64,000 nt of DNA from Oceanirhabdus seepicola (GTDB taxonomy: Bacteria > Bacillota > Clostridia > Clostridiales > Clostridiaceae): NCBI RefSeq assembly GCF_023684385.1, contig NZ_JAGSOJ010000001.1:496001-560000 (forward strand), read 5' to 3'. A model generated the notes under the pieces. The model searched no databases and was not told the DNA's origin. It saw only the letters and a program-made list of their open reading frames with translations. Positions 52,518 to 61,672 of the stretch are shown here, one piece after another. Positions within the stretch are counted from its first letter, which is position 1, and each line of letters begins with the position of its first letter. Made by a program: the position numbers and the translations under genes.

Positions 52518-52821
52518 GTATTATGGGGTAAGGCAACCATTCATGTATTTTAGGTCAACATTATATTTTCTTGAAATTATTAGTCAAAAATCAAAGTATT
52601 ATAAACATCAAATTATAAACAAATCAGTACTTCGATTATAGTACTGATTTATGGTACCTGTTCACTCATTAGGAGTCTTTTTTTATAACTATACTGAGGT
52701 AATTTATGGTAAAATAGGATAAGCGATTGAGGCATAAAATACTTGTATTGTGAAGTAAAAAAGAATAATTCCAAATTAATAATGGTAATGTTTTGTGAAG
52801 CAAAAAAAGGGGGGAATTAAT
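52518..52821. other. Intergenic stretch between small membrane genes
   Basis: 304 bases with a 10-bp-stem hairpin (52621-52650) and a segment at 52730-52768 that resembles 50058-50098 (ATAAAAT-TTGTATTGTG core). I see no gene here. Confidence 0.5.
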
Positions 52822-53016
52822 ATGGTAGATGGTATCACATTAATTTTTTCAGGATTAATATGTATATTCTTACAAAGGACTGAGTGGCATAAGAATTACA
52901 TTGAAGAACATAATTTTACCGACTCAGAGGAAATTTGGGTTTTTATTAGAAATGTAATGGGAGTATGTTTAATATTTATTGGAGTATTGATATGTATTAT
53001 TACTCTAATAAATTAA
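52822..53016 (+). CDS. Small membrane protein, 64 residues
   Basis: This 64-residue protein has two predicted helices (about 3-18 and 45-62) separated by a charged loop (RTEWHKNYIEEHNFTDSEE). GGGGGGAATTAAT precedes the ATG, nearly the same start signal as the 98-residue gene upstream. An earlier in-frame start at 52795 overlaps that RBS and is unlikely. It is convergent with the next gene and shares its terminator. I recognise no family. Confidence 0.6.
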   Translation: MVDGITLIFSGLICIFLQRTEWHKNYIEEHNFTDSEEIWVFIRNVMGVCLIFIGVLICIITLIN

Positions 53017-53090
53017 TTAATTCTCAATATCTTTGTTTTGTAATGCATTAAGACTTATATTGAGATATTTGTCTGTATTTTGATTTTAAA

Positions 53091-53120
53091 AAACCACTAA
53101 CATAAATTTGTTAGTGGTTT
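53091..53120. terminator. Bidirectional terminator
   Basis: AAACCACTAACA/TGTTAGTGGTTT with T runs on both strands, between convergent small membrane genes. Confidence 0.9.
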
Positions 53121-53125
53121 TTACT

Positions 53126-53482
53126 CTAAAGCAAATTTCCTTTTATAAGTCTAAATATAAAAGGAATTATAGATATTAATAGTGAAATTGTATTTATAAT
53201 AACATAAATACAGAAATAGTTAATTAATTTTTCATATTTCTTTTGGATAAGTTTTTCATCAGTTTCACTACCTATTCCTTTTATGAATTTTGCGATAATG
53301 ATAAATAAAATCACTATACTAAGACTTAATACTATTAAAGAAAAATTAACCCAATTCCAATTCTTTAGTATGTCATATTTAAATAATCTAATTACATTGT
53401 CAATTTGGCATGCAATGTTAATAAGTGTTAATACGACTAATGCAATACTACTCCAAGCTAATAACTTTAAAGTCTTTCGCAA
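53126..53482 (-). CDS. Small membrane protein, about 118 residues
   Basis: This protein has three predicted helices (about 7-25, 45-62, 90-110 from the chosen start). The likely start is TTG at 53482, where GGGGGTGT lies at normal distance; the in-frame ATG at 53530 would add 16 residues and has no RBS. It has no recognised family. It lies downstream of the hydrolase gene, with 56 bases between, and may be co-transcribed with it. Confidence 0.6.
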   Translation of the reverse strand: MRKTLKLLAWSSIALVVLTLINIACQIDNVIRLFKYDILKNWNWVNFSLIVLSLSIVILFIIIAKFIKGIGSETDEKLIQKKYEKLINYFCIYVIINTISLLISIIPFIFRLIKGNLL

Positions 53483-53538
53483 ATTTACACCCCCTATAAA
53501 AATATAATTAACGCCGTAGGACATTGACATGCCCGAAA

Positions 53539-54501
53539 TTAGTTACCAACTATAAACTCCACAGCCTTCAAAATTTTTTCATCTAAATCTTCTGGGTACC
53601 AGTGGCCAATTCCTTTATTAATATGGTATTCATGAGCAAGTCCAACTTCCTTAAATAATTTTAAAAGATACTGAACAGTTGGGTCAGTGTCCTGGTCCCC
53701 TTCAAGAATAACTATTTTTGTTTTTCTTTCTGCTAATTTCCTTGTGTCTTCATGTCCGATGCTATCTAAGTAATCACCAGGACATAGTCCAATAACACCT
53801 TTTATTGGGATAGTGTTTTCATAAGCAATATTAATAGAAGTAGTTGCACCACCAGAGAAACCTCCAATTATTACACAAGTTTCATCAATGGAATAGTCTA
53901 ATAATAATTGCTCATAGCAATCTTTTAGTTCTTTTCTTGATAGAGCTGGATCACTTAGCCATCCAAAGCTTTTATGAAAATACATTTGTGATGATTGAGG
54001 ATATACAACTATGTATCCTTTTTCTAAAAGTGTATCAGGTTTCCAAAACCAGCTAGTATTTTTTATATTGCAATGAAATCCATCACCATGTAGACAAAAG
54101 AATAATGGATGTTTTTTTGTTGGATCATAAGATTTTGGAAGGTGAACTTCATATTTGAACTTAGAATCTTCTTTAGCTTGCTGAAGTAGCTTTGTATTTA
54201 AATTATTAAGAGACTCATATTCAGGGTGGTTTCTTAATAAATCAAAGTCTGGCCAGTGTAGGGGAAATGGATAACCTTTTTCAAGTGATTTTTTTATAAG
54301 ATTAATACAGCTCTCACTATTATTGGTTTGAGTATATATCATAGATTCATCCATCATAAGTTCAAATAAATTTTCTTCATATTCATCTTTTGGTAAAAGT
54401 TCATTTGCATGAAGGAGTATATTTAAAACTTCATCATACTTTTTTTCAGATAAGGGTATTGAATAGTATTCTTCAAATTCATAAAAATTTCTATAATTCA
54501 T
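53539..54501 (-). CDS. Alpha/beta hydrolase (esterase or dienelactone hydrolase-like)
   Basis: This 320-residue cytoplasmic hydrolase has an N-terminal helical extension (about 1-105) and then a hydrolase domain: HPLFFCLHGDGFHCN for the oxyanion region, the nucleophilic Ser in IIGGFSGGATTSI, the acid in ILEGDQDTDP, and the catalytic His in NKGIGHWYPEDL. The extension, with repeated acidic helices, resembles a TPR-like lid. Such enzymes hydrolyse carboxyl esters; the substrate is unknown. AAAGGAG lies before the ATG. Confidence 0.85.
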   Translation of the reverse strand: MNYRNFYEFEEYYSIPLSEKKYDEVLNILLHANELLPKDEYEENLFELMMDESMIYTQTNNSESCINLIKKSLEKGYPFPLHWPDFDLLRNHPEYESLNNLNTKLLQQAKEDSKFKYEVHLPKSYDPTKKHPLFFCLHGDGFHCNIKNTSWFWKPDTLLEKGYIVVYPQSSQMYFHKSFGWLSDPALSRKELKDCYEQLLLDYSIDETCVIIGGFSGGATTSINIAYENTIPIKGVIGLCPGDYLDSIGHEDTRKLAERKTKIVILEGDQDTDPTVQYLLKLFKEVGLAHEYHINKGIGHWYPEDLDEKILKAVEFIVGN

Positions 54502-54559
54502 ATGTATCTCCTTTAAATGATATTTTTCTAAATTTTCTTTAATAGGTTAATTATAACAT

Positions 54560-54691
54560 ATGAAGAATTATGATACTATTAAGGATATTCATAGGCAAAA
54601 TCAAATACGTGATAATTACGTAGCAAAATTTGAAGAAGCACCTGTTGAATCTATACTGTTTGATGAACAACCTTCTTATTCAATATATTAA
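54560..54691 (+). CDS. Possible small protein or relic, 43 residues
   Basis: A 43-codon frame MKNYDTIKDIHRQNQIRDNY... ends at TAA. Its first 12 residues resemble those of the broken frame at 50180. There is no clear RBS, so it may be a fragment left by gene decay. Confidence 0.3.
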   Translation: MKNYDTIKDIHRQNQIRDNYVAKFEEAPVESILFDEQPSYSIY

Positions 54692-54728
54692 ATAATGATT
54701 TGAATTGTTTCCTACCAAAAATTAAAGG

Positions 54729-54770
54729 TTCTGACCTTTGGTCAGAACCATCCTTCATTATCCATTCGCT
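54729..54770 (-). repeat. Terminator in a palindromic-element-like repeat (copy D)
   Basis: On the minus strand, GAATGGATAATGAAGGATGG leads into GGTTCTGACC/GGTCAGAACC, a perfect 10-bp stem with a T-rich tail. The first part matches the end of copies A-C and includes the stop codon of the alpha-glucosidase gene. Confidence 0.6.
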
Positions 54771-56455
54771 TTTACTTTATAAACTCTTGCTTCATAAGGT
54801 CTTAATTCAACCTTACCTTCTTTAAGAAGTGAAAAATCATTTTCTCTCTTTTCATAGTTCCATAAGACAAGTTCACAGTCATTAGTCACTAATTCTTTAT
54901 CCTCTATCTTAGGCTCTCCACCGAAAAAATTCACCATTATTAAGAACTTCTCACCATCTAATTCACGCGTATATGAATATATCTCCTCATGGTCCCTTCC
55001 GATTTCTTTGAAGTCACCATATACTAATGATAGATTTTCTTTTCTTAATTTAATTATTTTCTTATAATAGTTCAATATAGAATTTTCATCTTGAAGTTGC
55101 TTTTCTACATTGATTTCTTTATGATTTTCATTTGCTTTAATCCAAGCTTTCCCTGTTGTGAATCCGGCATTCTTACTATCATCCCACTGCATTGGCGTTC
55201 TTGAATTATCTCTTGATGTATTGTGTAACCCTTTTAGGTAGTTTTCTTCTGTCACCAATCCTGATTGTACAAAATCTTTATGCCTATTAAATGCAGATAT
55301 GTCCCTATAATCCTCTAATTTGAATGTTCTATCATTTGTCATACCAATCTCATCACCATAATAGATAAAAGGCGTACCTTTTTGAGTTAATGGTAATGTA
55401 GCTAACATTTTCGCAGATTCAACGTGATAGTCTTTATCGTCCCCAAGTCTTGATACTGTTCTAGTCGTATCATGATTTGAATAAAATAATGGACACCAAC
55501 CTTCATTGTCTTCTCTCATCTGCCATCCACTCATATTTTTCTTTATATCATTAATTAAATCTATCTTAGTTGTTTCCCATGCTTCCTTACCTCTTCCAAC
55601 ACTATGCATATCAAAGTGGAATGTAAAATCAAGTTCCTTCTTATCAACTCCAGTATAAAGGTATGCGTTATGATAACCGATTCCACCAGTCTCTCCAATT
55701 ACTACGTGCTCGTCCTCAAACACATCTCTTTTTAACTCTTTAAGATAATCATGTACCTCTGGTAGATTCTGAACATATTTAATAAAATCTCCATAAACTT
55801 GACCTTCACCAACTTCTCCATCTGGGAAATTTGCATCCTTACCAAGATGATTAATAGCATCCATTCTGAAACCATTAACACCTTTATCAATCCAGAATTG
55901 TATCATATCCTTAATATCTTTTCTTAAATTTTCATTCTTCCAGTTAAGGTCTGGTTGCTTTTTAGAGAATAAATGTAGATAATACTCTCCTACTTCTTCA
56001 TCATATTCCCATGCACTTCCTCCAAAAAATGATCCCCAGTTATTAGGAACCTGACCATCCTTACCTTTATTCCATATATAATAATCTCTATACTTATTCT
56101 CCGCAGATTTTCTTCCCTCAACAAACCATGGATGTTCATCTGACGTATGATTAATAACAAGATCCATAACAAATTTCATATCTCTTTTCTGTATTTCTTT
56201 CAGCATATAATCAAAATCTTCAAGAGTACCAAATTCATCCATAATATCTTCAAAATCACTAATATCATATCCATTATCATCATTGGGAGATTTATTAATA
56301 GGATTCAAATATATAATATCAACACCTAAATCCTTAAGATAATCTAATTTTTCAACAATCCCTTTTATATCCCCAATACCATCTCCGTCTGAATCCTTGA
56401 AACTTCTAACATAAATCTGGTATGCTATTCCTTCTTTCCACCATCTTCTGTTCAT
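54758..56455 (-). CDS. malL: GH13 alpha-glucosidase, alpha-1,4-type
   Basis: This 565-residue cytoplasmic glycoside hydrolase of subfamily GH13_31 (oligo-1,6-glucosidase/maltase group) removes terminal glucose from short alpha-glucosides. The catalytic residues are Asp199 (GFRMDAIN), Glu255 (VVIGETGG) and Asp329 (SNHDTTR), at the same numbers as in Bacillus oligo-1,6-glucosidase, which supports the start at 56455 (GGAGGG just upstream). The residue after Asp199 is Ala; in this family Ala here goes with alpha-1,4 (maltase) preference and Val with alpha-1,6. A cre site lies upstream. A second GH13 gene is at 58844-60514. Confidence 0.93.
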   Translation of the reverse strand: MNRRWWKEGIAYQIYVRSFKDSDGDGIGDIKGIVEKLDYLKDLGVDIIYLNPINKSPNDDNGYDISDFEDIMDEFGTLEDFDYMLKEIQKRDMKFVMDLVINHTSDEHPWFVEGRKSAENKYRDYYIWNKGKDGQVPNNWGSFFGGSAWEYDEEVGEYYLHLFSKKQPDLNWKNENLRKDIKDMIQFWIDKGVNGFRMDAINHLGKDANFPDGEVGEGQVYGDFIKYVQNLPEVHDYLKELKRDVFEDEHVVIGETGGIGYHNAYLYTGVDKKELDFTFHFDMHSVGRGKEAWETTKIDLINDIKKNMSGWQMREDNEGWCPLFYSNHDTTRTVSRLGDDKDYHVESAKMLATLPLTQKGTPFIYYGDEIGMTNDRTFKLEDYRDISAFNRHKDFVQSGLVTEENYLKGLHNTSRDNSRTPMQWDDSKNAGFTTGKAWIKANENHKEINVEKQLQDENSILNYYKKIIKLRKENLSLVYGDFKEIGRDHEEIYSYTRELDGEKFLIMVNFFGGEPKIEDKELVTNDCELVLWNYEKRENDFSLLKEGKVELRPYEARVYKVKANG

Positions 56456-56491
56456 TGAATACCCTCCTAAATCGACTTTAATCAATACTTA

Positions 56492-56505
56492 TGCAAACGC
56501 TTTCA
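56492..56505 (-). promoter_or_regulatory. cre site (carbon catabolite repression)
   Basis: TGCAAACGCTTTCA fits the CcpA-binding consensus (TGNAANCGNWNNCA) exactly. It lies 37 bases before the alpha-glucosidase start codon, where CcpA would repress transcription in the presence of preferred sugars. Confidence 0.8.
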
Positions 56506-56642
56506 TTGATTGTATTATATCATTTTTCTTCTATAATCACAACTTCAATCATAATATCTTAGCATAACTTAGTTTAGTATTTCTTAACATTTTTTTGAGA
56601 AGGCTTTGATTAAAATTGATGTTGATAATATAATAATGTAGC

Positions 56643-57626
56643 TTATATAGGTTGTATTATTCCAAGCATATTGCTATCAATCTGCCGCGTCATCGTATAT
56701 GAATAGTTTTGAAAATATTTATCCCAAAAACCTCTAGCAGTTGGATTTATAGTACCATGAGTTACACAAATAGTTTTTATTCCACATTCTTTAAGCTTAT
56801 CATTTGCATATTTGAGCATCTGTGAAGCTATTCCTCTTCCACGATAATCAGGATTAAGAAATACATCTCCCATACAAACAGTACCCTTGCCCCCAGTAAT
56901 AAAAGCATCTCTGCCTGGTTCAGAATCTATCATCCCTATAAGTTTATTACCATCAAAAGCTGCGAATATCCGCATATCATCTGAAAGGAAGTCGTCAAAC
57001 CTATCTTCTAATGGCAAAAAATAACGACAGTGATAAAAAACTGGACTCATTCTCAAATGATTTATTGATCCTCTATAAAATTCCATAATATCACTTCTGT
57101 AAAACTTAAGTTCCTCTTTATTAAGTTCTTTAAATATATAATCTTGACACTTATTCAATTCAAATGGTTCAGTAACATCCCTGATAACATCTGTCACATC
57201 CATTGAGAATGAACTCATTATATATGTTTGCAGCACTTCAATATCATGAGCATAAATATTTATTCTAAGACTCTGAGCATATTTTTCACACAGTTCCTTT
57301 GCAACATACTGAAATAGTTTGCCAATTGTAACTGCTCTGTTTTCACTTCGAATCCCATATCCAAACAAAGGAGATGTTGCCCCCTTATCCCCCTGCTCAT
57401 TAATGTTAAATATATCACCAAAAGCCAAATAAGCTACAAGATTATTATTTTCAAATGCCATCTTACCATTACCACTTTTAAATAACTTTTCTAGTTTTGT
57501 TCTGAAATAAACCATATAATTTAAATCAGGTAATCCCCCAACATGTTTACATTCCATTTCATAGTTTTCCTGTGCCAAACTTACAGCATCCTCTAAATAC
57601 AATAAATCTAAATCACGTATTTCCAT
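56643..57626 (-). CDS. GNAT acetyltransferase, two-domain
   Basis: This 327-residue GNAT-family protein has a C-terminal domain with the acetyl-CoA loop DYRGRGIASQML (about 263-274), preceded by TVCMGDVFLNP. The N-terminal half has the size of a second GNAT-like fold but has no intact loop, so it is probably a degenerate copy. The acceptor is unknown. GGGGGGAATAATT precedes the ATG. It lies 18 bases after the 94-residue gene, so the two form an operon. Confidence 0.83.
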   Translation of the reverse strand: MEIRDLDLLYLEDAVSLAQENYEMECKHVGGLPDLNYMVYFRTKLEKLFKSGNGKMAFENNNLVAYLAFGDIFNINEQGDKGATSPLFGYGIRSENRAVTIGKLFQYVAKELCEKYAQSLRINIYAHDIEVLQTYIMSSFSMDVTDVIRDVTEPFELNKCQDYIFKELNKEELKFYRSDIMEFYRGSINHLRMSPVFYHCRYFLPLEDRFDDFLSDDMRIFAAFDGNKLIGMIDSEPGRDAFITGGKGTVCMGDVFLNPDYRGRGIASQMLKYANDKLKECGIKTICVTHGTINPTARGFWDKYFQNYSYTMTRQIDSNMLGIIQPI

Positions 57627-57644
57627 AATTATTCCCCCCCAATA

Positions 57645-57929
57645 CTAAAAATCATCAACCTTTGACAAGGATCTGAAACGTTTATTATGTGTTTTAAAGT
57701 TTCCCCGGACCTTCTTTTCTTTAAATAGCATATTTTCGTATTGTTCTATATCTTCATCAGATATATCTACCCCCATATTAGCTACTTTTTTTATTTGTTT
57801 TTCTACCTTTTTTACATATAATTTATCACGCTTTACTTTACTTTCTTCATTATCACGAAAATAATTTCCAGAGTGATTACGCTTATATGATTCAAACTGT
57901 TTTTTTTCTATACTATTTTTTTCTGACAC
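57645..57929 (-). CDS. Small charged hypothetical protein, 94 residues
   Basis: This highly charged, soluble 94-residue protein starts with GTG after GAGGTG. It is rich in Lys, Glu and Arg, with probable helices (KRDKLYVKKVEKQIKKVANM) and the basic end KTHNKRFRSLSKVDDF. No family is recognised. It is the first gene of a pair with the GNAT acetyltransferase, and so might be its substrate or partner, which is only a guess. Confidence 0.65.
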   Translation of the reverse strand: MSEKNSIEKKQFESYKRNHSGNYFRDNEESKVKRDKLYVKKVEKQIKKVANMGVDISDEDIEQYENMLFKEKKVRGNFKTHNKRFRSLSKVDDF

Positions 57930-58057
57930 AAAATCACCTCAATTTAAAATGTACTAACCGGTTATAATACTTATGATTATAGCAGTACATACCAACTGAA
58001 ACTTGTCCAAAATCGTTAAATTACTTATATTTTTTATATACATTCTTATAGTAAATA

Positions 58058-58100
58058 AAAAAAGAAGAATCTCAATCTAGAAATTCTCCTTCTTTATTAT
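58058..58100 (-). terminator. Terminator of the pyrophosphatase-like gene
   Basis: An imperfect stem (AAGAAGGAGAA...TTCTTCTT) followed by seven T on the minus strand. Confidence 0.65.
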
Positions 58101-58172
58101 TTATTAACTGTTTCTACGCTTTAGCCTGTTAAATTAAAAAACAGATATTTCAACGGTTTCACCAGACTTAGC

Positions 58173-58616
58173 TTAATCATTAAAATGTGTGTCTCTGAAT
58201 ACTCTCATTATTTCAATTGCTTTTTCTTTACCAAACCAACCTTCATTCTCACCTATTCTTGGATACAAGCCTCTAAGCATACTCATTTCTTTATATTCCA
58301 ATTCACTAATATCTTTTTCTTTTCGTTCTTCCTCAATTGCAATAATTTTGTTATCTCCATCATTTCTTAAAAAACATCCAATAACTTTTGCCTGTATTCT
58401 ATCACCTAATGACAGCTGCTTTTGTGTTACTACATATATATCCAAATGTTTTTCTGGAGGACTTCCATACCCTTCTATCCAACCATATACACCGTCAAAT
58501 CCTCTCTCATACATCAAACTCCCTGAATTTGTTTCAATGAAATAATCCCCTTCAGGTATATACTTTATTCTTTTCTCATATTTTTGTGTTTGTTCAACTC
58601 GCATTGTTATAATCAT
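58173..58616 (-). CDS. Inorganic pyrophosphatase-like protein
   Basis: This 147-residue protein resembles the short inorganic pyrophosphatase-fold proteins of Firmicutes: FDGVYGWIEGYGSPPEKHLD, then YVVTQKQLSLGDRIQAKVIG and FLRNDGDNKIIAIE. The family's usual DGDPLD acidic cluster is reduced to KHLD, so catalysis is doubtful. I start at 58616 because GGAGGGGGG lies just upstream; the open frame extends 15 codons further. It is a single gene. The family assignment is by pattern only. Confidence 0.6.
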   Translation of the reverse strand: MIITMRVEQTQKYEKRIKYIPEGDYFIETNSGSLMYERGFDGVYGWIEGYGSPPEKHLDIYVVTQKQLSLGDRIQAKVIGCFLRNDGDNKIIAIEEERKEKDISELEYKEMSMLRGLYPRIGENEGWFGKEKAIEIMRVFRDTHFND

Positions 58617-58787
58617 ATTAACCCCCCTCCTATTAATATGGTACTCTACTCTTGAATACACGCCTTAACTGTGTTTCTTATTCACTAATAATTATTTAAT
58701 TCCAAGCATTTATAACCAATTATACCACATACTACATATTTAATTAATAACTATAAAAATCTCATGATGAATAATTATAGTAAAAAA

Positions 58788-58813
58788 CTCAGGTGGATGT
58801 CTTTCCACCTGAG
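58788..58813 (-). terminator. Terminator of the second GH13 gene
   Basis: CTCAGGTGGA/TCCACCTGAG with a short loop, about 30 bases after the stop codon. Confidence 0.8.
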
Positions 58814-58843
58814 CCCATAATTTTTTTTATTGCATGATCATAC

Positions 58844-60514
58844 TTAGTATTTTATAACTATCGCTTCAAATGGTCTTAATTCCATTTCATCTTTGATTTC
58901 AACATCTTTGTAATTAGAAATAAAGATTTCACCATTTCTTCTTTTAAACTCTTCTGGTATTTGGTAACTAACTTCTTCCCCTTTGAAATTCAGTATCACA
59001 AGTAGAGTTTCACCTTCCCACTCTCTTTTATAGCAATAAACTTTTAGGTTATCTTTATCAAACTCTGTGAACTTACCATAAACCATTACTTCGTTATCTT
59101 TTCTTAATGAGATAAGCTTTTTATAGTAATAGAATATTGATTCCTTATCTTCTAATGCATTTTTCACATTAATTTCATCATAGTTAGGATTTACTTTCAA
59201 CCAAGGAGTTCCTGTTGTGAAACCTCCATTCTCGCTGTTATCCCATTGAATAGGAGTTCTTGCATTATCTCTTCCCATTCTATATACTCCTGCCATGAAA
59301 TCTTCTTCCTTCATGATTCCACCTTTAACAAGCTCATCATATGCGTTTAATATTTCAAGGTCTTTATAGTCATTAATGTTCTCAAACTTAACGTTTGTCA
59401 TACCAATCTCTTCCCCTTGGAATACATAAGGTGTACCTTTCATAGTATGAAGCATTGTAGCTAACATTTTAGCAGATTCAACTCTATATCTTTTGTCATC
59501 GCCAAATCTTGAAACCATTCTCGGTTGATCGTGGTTATTAAGATATAAACTATTCCACCCATCATCCTCTAACTCCACTTGCCATTTTGTCATTATAGTT
59601 TTGAATTCTGGAAGTTTCCAATGTTTATAATTCCACTTTGGTCCATCAGTATCAATTCCCATGTGTTCAAACTGGAATAACATATTCATCTCATTCCTAT
59701 TCTCACCAACATACTCTTTAGCCATATCAGGAGATACTCCTGGACACTCTCCAACAGTCATAACATCATATTTAGATAGAACCTCTTTATTCATTTCCTG
59801 AAGAAATTCATGAATTCTAGGTCCATTTAATGAATGTTCTCCAAAATCCCCATATAATGCTCCTGGCCAAACATGTCCATCTGGTAATCCTGGCACCTTA
59901 CTGATAAAGTTTATAACATCCATTCTAAAACCATCTACACCCTTATCAAACCAGAACTTCATCATATCATAAACTTCTTTTCTAACCTTCTCATTTTCCC
60001 AGTTAAGATCTGGTTGTTTCTTTGAAAATAAGTGAAGGAAATATTCATCCGTAGTCTCATCGTATTGCCACGCACTTCCACTGAAAACTGATCCCCAGTT
60101 ATTTGGTGGGTTACCATCCTTACCTTTTCCCCAAATATAATAGTCTCTATATGGATTATCTTTTGATTTTTTTGATTCTACAAACCACTTATGTTCATCA
60201 GAACTGTGATTCACTACTAAGTCCATAACAAGCTTGATACCTCTATTGTGCATTCCTTCAAGTAGTTCATTGAAATCTTCCATAGTTCCAAATTCACCCA
60301 TAATATTTCTATAATCACTAATATCATAACCCATATCATCATTAGGAGATTCATACACTGGATTTAACCATACAATTGAAACCCCTAATTCTTTAAGGTA
60401 ATCAAGTTTTTGTATAACTCCTCTAATATCACCTATTCCATCCCCATTTGAATCCTTAAAACTTCTTGGATATAATTGATAAACTATTCCTTCTTTCCAC
60501 CATGTCTTGTTCAT
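58844..60514 (-). CDS. malL: GH13 alpha-glucosidase, oligo-1,6-type
   Basis: This GH13_31 enzyme of about 556 residues is a paralogue of the one at 54758-56455. The catalytic residues are Asp199 (GFRMDVIN), the acid-base Glu in TVGECPG, and Asp in NNHDQPR. Here Val follows Asp199, the residue linked to alpha-1,6 preference (isomaltose, panose), whereas the other copy has Ala. I use the second of two adjacent ATG codons (60514), which has better spacing from GAGGAGG and gives the conserved residue numbers; 60517 is the alternative. It is divergent from the AraC-family gene, which may control it. Confidence 0.93.
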   Translation of the reverse strand: MNKTWWKEGIVYQLYPRSFKDSNGDGIGDIRGVIQKLDYLKELGVSIVWLNPVYESPNDDMGYDISDYRNIMGEFGTMEDFNELLEGMHNRGIKLVMDLVVNHSSDEHKWFVESKKSKDNPYRDYYIWGKGKDGNPPNNWGSVFSGSAWQYDETTDEYFLHLFSKKQPDLNWENEKVRKEVYDMMKFWFDKGVDGFRMDVINFISKVPGLPDGHVWPGALYGDFGEHSLNGPRIHEFLQEMNKEVLSKYDVMTVGECPGVSPDMAKEYVGENRNEMNMLFQFEHMGIDTDGPKWNYKHWKLPEFKTIMTKWQVELEDDGWNSLYLNNHDQPRMVSRFGDDKRYRVESAKMLATMLHTMKGTPYVFQGEEIGMTNVKFENINDYKDLEILNAYDELVKGGIMKEEDFMAGVYRMGRDNARTPIQWDNSENGGFTTGTPWLKVNPNYDEINVKNALEDKESIFYYYKKLISLRKDNEVMVYGKFTEFDKDNLKVYCYKREWEGETLLVILNFKGEEVSYQIPEEFKRRNGEIFISNYKDVEIKDEMELRPFEAIVIKY

Positions 60515-60746
60515 CATGTTTCCTCCTCAATAATATTTACTATTAAAATCTATAATAAGTTTCATTTTGTCTTTACACTATACGTTCTTCATCATTCCAC
60601 CACTTCCGTTGTTCCTTATGTTGAAAACCATATATATTTTAAACTTTAGTTGAGCTTACTTATAAAAAAGTATACAATATATATTGTGTCTTGATAATAA
60701 ATCAAACTGACTTTTTTTATACAAAACCGACCTTCGAGGTGATTTT

Positions 60747-61658
60747 ATGTTTTTTGAAATTGATTTAAATATAATTCCTAAAGTCAGATATATAGGTCAT
60801 GTAACATATAATTTCCCATGGATACATTTTGAGAGGGTAATAGATGAATTTATTTTATATATAATTGAAAGCGGTGAAATGTATATTGAGGAAGATGATA
60901 AAAAACATCACCTTCTTCCAGGAGATTGCTTTTTATTAGAACCAAACAAACTTCATAGAGGATATAAGGAAGCTTGCTGTTCATATTACTTTATTCATTT
61001 TAAACATTCTTCTTTAACCAAATCCTCACTTAATAAAAATAATATTTGTGACTACTTATTGGAAGCAAGGACGAACTCATTATCATCAGATATATTTAGC
61101 GAATCAATATCCACAAGCTATAGTTCGTACTATCCTAAGATGTTCACTATCAAAAATGAAACATTACTCTCAGAAATTTCTTCAATCCTTACATCTGCTA
61201 TTGATTATTATAATAGCAAACTTGAGCATTATAAATTAACTTCATCAATTAAGCTATTAGAGGTTCTCATACTAATTATTAGAGAATTTATTTCTGATGA
61301 GAAAAATCTTTCGATTAATAAGAGTCCAAAGAGCTCTTACCTTACTAACTCACTATTAAATTATCTTAATAGAAAATATCTTATTAAGATAACCAGTGAA
61401 CTTATAGAGAAAGAATTTGAATTGAATTACGATTATATGAATAGAGTATTTAAAAAAAATACAGGTTTTACTATTAAGAATTACGTAAATGTGGTTAGAA
61501 TAAATAAAGCAAAGGAAATTTTAGCTACCACATCTTGTAAGGTACGGGAAGCCGGTTATCTTGTAGGTATTGATAATCCATATTATTTTAGTCGTCTTTT
61601 TAAACAAATAACAGGAACTTCTCCTTTGAAATATATAAAAAGCCTGAACATTAAATAA
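60747..61658 (+). CDS. AraC family transcriptional regulator
   Basis: This 303-residue regulator has an N-terminal cupin-like sensor (about 15-100; ESGEMYIEEDDKKHHLLPGD) and two C-terminal helix-turn-helix units (about 200-300; the last contains VREAGYLVGIDNPYYFSRLF followed by KQITGTSPLKYIKS, the family signature). Its divergent position to the second alpha-glucosidase suggests it senses an alpha-glucoside or product. CGAGGTGATTTT precedes the ATG. The SNF2 gene starts 14 bases after its stop, so read-through is likely. Confidence 0.9.
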   Translation: MFFEIDLNIIPKVRYIGHVTYNFPWIHFERVIDEFILYIIESGEMYIEEDDKKHHLLPGDCFLLEPNKLHRGYKEACCSYYFIHFKHSSLTKSSLNKNNICDYLLEARTNSLSSDIFSESISTSYSSYYPKMFTIKNETLLSEISSILTSAIDYYNSKLEHYKLTSSIKLLEVLILIIREFISDEKNLSINKSPKSSYLTNSLLNYLNRKYLIKITSELIEKEFELNYDYMNRVFKKNTGFTIKNYVNVVRINKAKEILATTSCKVREAGYLVGIDNPYYFSRLFKQITGTSPLKYIKSLNIK

Positions 61659-61672
61659 GGGGGGTGCATTTA

